Source: an uncultured Alphaproteobacteria bacterium
Lineage (GTDB): Bacteria; Pseudomonadota; Alphaproteobacteria; RF32; CAG-239
Direction of reading: 5' to 3'
Assembly (NCBI GenBank): GCA_944391365.1
Contig: CALXTH010000163.1
Location: forward strand, 1 to 9,517
Length of the DNA stretch: 9,517 nt
In this document: in pieces, positions 6,323 through 9,517 of the stretch
How the letters are laid out: every line of letters starts with the position of its first letter
Position numbering within the stretch: position 1 is the first letter of the stretch
The notes under the pieces: generated by a model
The model's input: only the letters and a program-made list of their open reading frames with translations
What the model was told of the DNA's origin: nothing
The model's database searches: none
Made by a program: the position numbers and the translations under genes

Positions 6323-7192
6323 ATGGCGAATCAGTCCTCATATATGAAATCTTTGCCCGGCCGGCCGGTTCAGGTCTTTTTGCCCTGTGAGTGGCCGTAC
6401 CGTCTGTTGGGTAATGCGATGATTCTGGGGGTGATTTTGTTTTTGGCGTCGGTGACGATTACGATTAAGACAGATTTGATTAATAAGCAACTGCTCAGTC
6501 TTCAGGATTCTTTTTATCTGTTGACATCGGAGCTTGGTTTGGTGGTGGATGATGTTATTGTCGAGGGACGGCGGCGGACAACGGCGGCGGAGCTGTTGGC
6601 GGCGGCCGGTGTGTCGCGCGGGGATAATATTCTGGAACTGGATTTGGAAGCCGTCCGCTACCGGGTCGAGCAGCTGCCCTGGGTGAAAAGTGCTTCGGTT
6701 CGGCGGCGTTTTTTTCCCAATGTGATTCAGATTTCAGTTGAGGAGCATCAGGTTAAGTGTTTGTGGCAGTTTAACGAGCGGTTTCATCCGATTGGCGAAG
6801 ACGGCAATGTGATTGAGGCTGATTATGTGCCTTCTGCGCCGCTGCTTTTGATTGTTGGTGCGGGGGCGCCGGAGCATATTAATGATTTGTTGGCGGTGAT
6901 TGATGACGGCAGTGCAATGTTTAAGCGGGTTAAGGCGGCGAATTTTATTTCAGAACGGCGGTGGGATATTATTTTTGATGATGTTGTTCACGGGATTACA
7001 GTCAAGCTGCCGGAGGATGATGTGGCCGGGGCGTGGAAAAAGTTGCATGAATTGGATGAGCGGAAGAATATTCTTAAACGTAAATTAACCAACATTGATT
7101 TACGATTGGCAGGAAGAGTAATTGTCAAACTGGAGAAATCCGGTTCAAAAAAAGCCGGAAAACTTAACCGGGCAAAAGAAAGCAGACTTTAG
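6323..7192 (+). CDS. ftsQ: Cell division protein FtsQ
   Basis: FtsQ is a bitopic inner-membrane protein that recruits FtsB/FtsL and links the cytoplasmic ring to septal wall synthesis. The product has 289 aa: a cytoplasmic tail (1-27), one membrane helix (about 28-47), a POTRA domain (about 73-141, with the family-typical LPWVKSASVRRRFPN-like strand region at 118-133 and the phrase ISVEEH) and a periplasmic beta domain (about 142-265). A basic tail (272-289) ends it. The overall architecture and the position between murB and ftsA make the call firm although the primary sequence is divergent, as usual for FtsQ. The ATG at 6323 has only a weak GGAA (6317-6320) upstream, so translation may depend on coupling with murB. 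The ftsA start follows within 2 to 11 bp. Confidence 0.92.
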   Translation: MANQSSYMKSLPGRPVQVFLPCEWPYRLLGNAMILGVILFLASVTITIKTDLINKQLLSLQDSFYLLTSELGLVVDDVIVEGRRRTTAAELLAAAGVSRGDNILELDLEAVRYRVEQLPWVKSASVRRRFFPNVIQISVEEHQVKCLWQFNERFHPIGEDGNVIEADYVPSAPLLLIVGAGAPEHINDLLAVIDDGSAMFKRVKAANFISERRWDIIFDDVVHGITVKLPEDDVAGAWKKLHELDERKNILKRKLTNIDLRLAGRVIVKLEKSGSKKAGKLNRAKESRL

Positions 7193-7197
7193 GGGTG

Positions 7198-8457
7198 ATG
7201 GACGTGACACATTCATTTAATCGACTGACGACGGTGGCGGCTCTGGATATCGGGTCTTCCAAGGTCTGCTGCATTATTGCCAAAATCAGCCGGGACAAGC
7301 GGATTAATGTTGTCGGCTATGGGTATAATGCCTCAAAGGGAATTAAAAACGGTATTATCACGGATATTAATCAGGCGACGCTGTCGGTGTGCAATGCCGT
7401 GGAAACGGCCGAACAGATGGCTAATGAGCGGATTGACCGGGTGATTGTCAATATCTCCGGCGACAAAATTAAAAGTGTTATCAAAAGCGCTTCGATTTCG
7501 GTCAATAAAAACCGTCCGATTACCGAAAATGATATCAACAAGGTGATTGAGAAAGGAATCCACAAAATTAATGTGGAAGGCAATGAGCTGATTCATTGTC
7601 TGCCGATGAGTTATCGCTGTGACGGCGGGGAAGAAATTAAGGATCCGCGCAATATTTTCGGTGAAAGTTTGTCAGTTGATATTCTGCTCGGGCTGATTCC
7701 GGATATTTTGTTCCGCAATGTGAATACCGTGATTGAGAATGCACATCTGGAGATTGCGGAAAAGGCTTTTTCAGCCTATGCGTCCGGGCTGTCGTGTCTG
7801 GTGGAAGATGAAACGGAGCTTGGGGCGACGGTGGTCGATATTGGCGGCGGGGTGACGAATATTTGCAGTTTTAAGCATGGGCATCCGACTTATTTTTCGG
7901 CTTTGCCGGTGGGCGGGAATAATGTGACCAATGATATTGCCTGGGGGCTGACGACTTCCTTTACGCATGCGGAGCGGCTGAAGACACTGCACGGCTGTGC
8001 TTTTTTGACCAGCAAAGATGAAGAAGAGACAATTAATGTTTATCCGGTGGGTGAAGAGGATGACAGTTCTATCAAGCAGGTGCCGAAAGCTGAGCTGATC
8101 AGCATTATTACGCCGCGGGTTGAGGAAATTTTTGAGTTGGTGAACCGCAAGCTTGATGAACACGGGTTGCGTGGAAACAGCAGTCATCGTGTGGTGTTGA
8201 CCGGCGGCGGCAGCCATTTGTCGGGAATCCGTGAGGTGGCGGGAATGATTTTGGACAAGCAGGTGCGGTTGGGCAAGCCGCGCAATGTGTTGAATCTTCC
8301 GGATAATCTGTATGATCCGGCTTTTTCAACGGCGGTGGGGTTGTTGCAGTTTGCTCTGAATTATGCCGAGAAAAAGCCGAGCAAGATTATTAATAAGCCG
8401 GCGCACAGCGGGACGAGTTTCGGCAAGATATTTGGGTGGATGAAGCAAAACTTCTAG
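7198..8457 (+). CDS. ftsA: Cell division protein FtsA (actin-like ring anchor)
   Basis: FtsA is an actin-like ATPase that tethers FtsZ filaments to the membrane and recruits later division proteins. From the ATG at 7198 it has 419 aa. Visible features are phosphate-1 ALDIGSSK (15-22), the FtsA-specific 1C domain (about 84-165), phosphate-2 VVDIGGGVTN (212-221), the adenosine motif VLTGGGSHLSGI (333-344), and a C-terminal amphipathic helix FGKIFGWMKQNF (408-419), the membrane-targeting sequence. The start is uncertain. A GTG at 7195 adds one residue. A GTG at 7204 has the best spacing, 8 nt, from AGGGG (7191-7195). It is the last gene of the co-directional block; ftsZ, normally next, is 999 bp away. 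Confidence 0.96.
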   Translation: MDVTHSFNRLTTVAALDIGSSKVCCIIAKISRDKRINVVGYGYNASKGIKNGIITDINQATLSVCNAVETAEQMANERIDRVIVNISGDKIKSVIKSASISVNKNRPITENDINKVIEKGIHKINVEGNELIHCLPMSYRCDGGEEIKDPRNIFGESLSVDILLGLIPDILFRNVNTVIENAHLEIAEKAFSAYASGLSCLVEDETELGATVVDIGGGVTNICSFKHGHPTYFSALPVGGNNVTNDIAWGLTTSFTHAERLKTLHGCAFLTSKDEEETINVYPVGEEDDSSIKQVPKAELISIITPRVEEIFELVNRKLDEHGLRGNSSHRVVLTGGGSHLSGIREVAGMILDKQVRLGKPRNVLNLPDNLYDPAFSTAVGLLQFALNYAEKKPSKIINKPAHSGTSFGKIFGWMKQNF

Positions 8458-8468
8458 CTTTAAAGTTC

Positions 8469-8518
8469 GTATAATGGCCGATTAGGGTGTTGTCTGCGGG
8501 TCAAAAGTGTCCTCACAT
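8469..8518. repeat. 50-bp exact direct repeat, copy 1
   Basis: It is identical over 50 bp to 8701-8750, and the flanking bases differ on both sides. It begins GTATAATGGCCG and ends GTGTCCTCACAT, 11 bp after the ftsA stop codon. On the minus strand it reads as the first 16 codons of the short frame at 8611-8748, then meets a stop two codons later. Confidence 0.9.
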
Positions 8519-8598
8519 ACCTCTTTAACTCAGGAATCTAGGCTCGCTGTGGTCACGGTAGTTCCCTTGATTGCTAAGATTTTCTGAGATGTTACAGA

Positions 8599-8628
8599 CA
8601 AAAAGCATCATTACTTTGATGCTTTTTG
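8599..8628. terminator. Perfect 12-bp hairpin, possible bidirectional terminator
   Basis: CAAAAAGCATCA (8599-8610) and TGATGCTTTTTG (8617-8628) are perfect inverted arms around a 6-nt loop. The A/T-rich foot puts five U's at the 3' side in either direction. It could end read-through from ftsA on the plus strand and the short minus-strand frame on the other. With no wobble pairs, the direction cannot be decided. Confidence 0.6.
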
Positions 8629-8748
8629 CTTAGCCATTGCTGCGGTACTTTTGCCCTTGACGTCTATTCCTCGACTCATTCTCCGAACTTTGGGACGGCT
8701 GTATAATGGCCGATTAGGGTGTTGTCTGCGGGTCAAAAGTGTCCTCAC
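8611..8748 (-). pseudogene. Short minus-strand reading frame, possible gene or element remnant
   Basis: A 45-codon frame starts with GTG at 8748 and ends with TAA at 8613-8611. Its first 16 codons lie in the 50-bp repeat. The C-terminal half is Lys/Arg/Ala-rich, with phrases such as MSRGIDVKGKSTAAMAKQ, and looks protein-like. The stop codon lies next to the loop of the 8599-8628 hairpin, as if a transcript ended there. There is no Shine-Dalgarno before the GTG and I recognise no family. It may be the 3' end of a decayed gene, part of a repeated element, or chance. Confidence 0.25.
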
Positions 8749-8750
8749 AT
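8701..8750. repeat. 50-bp exact direct repeat, copy 2
   Basis: It is identical to 8469-8518; a 182-bp spacer separates the copies. Both contain TATAAT, but no -35 box fits at 16-18 nt, so promoter activity is not supported. The GGTCAAAAGTGTCC core resembles sequences at insertion sequence ends in style only; I could not assign a family. Confidence 0.9.
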
Positions 8751-8758
8751 TTAAAGCA

Positions 8759-8788
8759 AAAGCCCTGAGTATTGATACTCAAGGCTTT
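8759..8788 (-). terminator. Rho-independent terminator of the minus-strand gene
   Basis: The arms 8759-8771 and 8776-8788 form a 13-bp stem with a 4-nt loop. The single mismatch on the plus strand, C8765 with A8782, becomes a G-U pair in minus-strand RNA, which shows the orientation. On the minus strand the stem runs into TTTTGCTTT. It starts 4 bp after the stop codon of the gene at 8793-9293. Confidence 0.75.
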
Positions 8789-8792
8789 CAAT

Positions 8793-9293
8793 TTAATCCT
8801 CTAAAAAAATAACCGGGCGTACATAAGCTTTCTCATCATAATTATAATAATCACTTGCCGGCTTATCAAAGGCAATAATCCAGGCAAGTCCGCCCATCCC
8901 ATCAGCCCAATAACCTTCGTTTTCTTCGGCTTTGAGCGGTTTACCGCCCCATTTTACCAACATTGTATTTAATTCCTTAAATACTTGTGGGATATATGTC
9001 TCCATACCGGCTTTGGGCAAACTACATTTTTTATTGCCGATATATTGTTTTTCACAATATTTGCGTGCCGTTTTATAATCAAACTTCTGAGGCGCATCGT
9101 GTAAGGTAAACACCACATTGCCAAAGCGAATTCCAACCACTTTTCCGTCATATAAATATGGCTTCAGAGGATTTTCCCTGTTTTTGTCAAGGTGCGGGAG
9201 TAATATCTTGTCTGACCAATTTACAATTCTCCATACGGCAAGTGTAGTGCCTACGCCTCCGGCAAAACCTAATAAAAACTTTTTCATAACCAT
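8793..9293 (-). CDS. Small membrane-anchored or exported protein, Lcl/DUF1566-like domain
   Basis: The gene encodes 166 aa and lies on the minus strand between ftsA and ftsZ. The N-terminus MVMKKFLLGFAGGVGTTLAV is a basic start plus a hydrophobic helix without a clear cleavage site, so it may be an anchor. The rest shares its motif order with the C-terminal domain of the protein at 626-1381: DGKVVGI (49-55), a Cys pair (80, 90), a LP-containing turn (92-93), GYW (127-129) and a final YVRPVIF (157-163). It lacks the cysteine-rich N-terminal region. The two are probably distant relatives. Start sites at 9293 (MVM) and 9287 (MKK) both lack a Shine-Dalgarno. It has its own terminator and a candidate promoter, so it is a separate unit, probably an insertion into the dcw operon. 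Function unknown. Confidence 0.7.
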   Translation of the reverse strand: MVMKKFLLGFAGGVGTTLAVWRIVNWSDKILLPHLDKNRENPLKPYLYDGKVVGIRFGNVVFTLHDAPQKFDYKTARKYCEKQYIGNKKCSLPKAGMETYIPQVFKELNTMLVKWGGKPLKAEENEGYWADGMGGLAWIIAFDKPASDYYNYDEKAYVRPVIFLED

Positions 9294-9315
9294 TATAATT
9301 TTAAAAATAATAATT

Positions 9316-9344
9316 TAGACAAAAATGAATTTAATCTATATCAT
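9316..9344 (+). promoter_or_regulatory. Candidate promoter for ftsZ
   Basis: TAGACA (9316-9321, 5 of 6) is followed by a 17-nt spacer and TATCAT (9339-9344, 5 of 6). The predicted start near 9351 gives a leader of about 105 nt before the ftsZ ATG. Because terminators and an opposite-strand gene separate ftsZ from ftsA, a promoter here is needed. Confidence 0.55.
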
Positions 9345-9356
9345 TATCAAAGTCAA
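9328..9356 (-). promoter_or_regulatory. Candidate promoter for the minus-strand Lcl/DUF1566-like gene
   Basis: On the minus strand, TTGACT (9356-9351, 5 of 6) is followed by 17 nt and TAAATT (9333-9328, 4 of 6). The predicted start near 9321 gives a leader of about 28 nt. The elements interleave with those of the ftsZ promoter candidate, so RNA polymerase could not occupy both at once. Confidence 0.45.
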
Positions 9357-9456
9357 ACAAAAAAATCTTCAGATAAATTTCGACGCTAACCAATATTTAA
9401 TTAATTTTTGCCATACTGGAGCCAACTTAAAAAACATTTTTGGAGAATAAAAACCA

Positions 9457-9517
9457 ATGTCTATCAAGCTTGCCGTTCCGGAAACCGGTATTACCCATCT
9501 GAAACCACGCATTTCTG
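9457..9517 (+). CDS. ftsZ: Cell division protein FtsZ, N-terminal fragment
   Basis: Only 20 codons are present; the gene continues past the right edge. The fragment ends LKPRIS, matching the ELKPRI-type stretch that precedes the first GTP-binding strand in FtsZ. An N-terminus of about 15 residues before it (MSIKLAVPE...) is usual in alphaproteobacteria. FtsZ is the tubulin-like GTPase that forms the division ring. GGAG (9442-9445) lies 11 nt before the ATG, a slightly long spacing. Position downstream of ftsQ and ftsA supports the call. The GTP-binding G-box is outside the window, so this rests on the short N-terminus and context. Confidence 0.8.
   Translation, partial: MSIKLAVPETGITHLKPRIS

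Larger units (their letters stand above)
8458..8792. other. 335-bp stretch after ftsA with repeats and terminators
   Basis: No full-length gene is seen. It carries two exact copies of a 50-bp repeat (8469-8518, 8701-8750), a perfect 12-bp hairpin (8599-8628), a short minus-strand open frame (8611-8748) and the terminator of the minus-strand gene to the right (8759-8788). The layout suggests debris of a mobile or repeated element inserted behind ftsA. Confidence 0.6.

Noticed and set aside
8470..8707. Promoters at the TATAAT in each 50-bp repeat
   Set aside because: No -35-like hexamer stands 16-18 nt upstream of either copy and there is no extended -10, so the box alone is not enough.
8469..8750. 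CRISPR array
   Set aside because: There are only two repeat copies of 50 bp with a 182-bp spacer, which is far outside CRISPR geometry, and no cas genes are near.

Overview
The window is a reduced division and cell wall (dcw) cluster from a Gram-negative bacterium, flanked and interrupted by accessory DNA. The order mraY, ftsW, murG, murB, ftsQ, ftsA, ftsZ, and the placement of murB after murG, fit Alphaproteobacteria best. The dispersed palindromes and the two small Lcl/DUF1566-like proteins suggest an uncultured, possibly host-associated member. That placement is inference from gene order and protein style, not from a marker gene.

Left part (1-2080): the start of a secreted-protein gene runs off the left edge on the minus strand, with a clear sigma70-type promoter. 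Next come the first copy of an 81-bp dispersed repeat and a plus-strand terminator. A roughly 240-nt stretch follows that folds extensively and has its own promoter and terminator; it is either an unassigned small RNA or a leader. It lies just upstream of a gene for a secreted, cysteine-rich protein with an Lcl/DUF1566-like C-terminal domain. About 700 bp without a convincing gene then carries the second 81-bp repeat copy and several palindromes.

Central part (2081-8457): six tightly packed plus-strand genes form one apparent operon. MraY makes lipid I, MurG converts it to lipid II, and MurB completes UDP-MurNAc in the cytoplasm. FtsW polymerises septal glycan, FtsQ links the cytoplasmic ring to the periplasmic machinery, and FtsA anchors FtsZ to the membrane. 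The genes murD, murC and ddl, which usually alternate with these, are absent, and the junctions are closed neatly (3 to 10 bp gaps or short overlaps).

Right part (8458-9517): ftsA and ftsZ are separated by 999 bp. This interval holds an exact 50-bp direct repeat, a short minus-strand reading-frame remnant ending in a terminator hairpin, a convergent minus-strand terminator, and a minus-strand gene for a second Lcl/DUF1566-like protein. A good promoter candidate lies in front of ftsZ and overlaps the candidate promoter of the minus-strand gene. The first 20 codons of ftsZ close the window.
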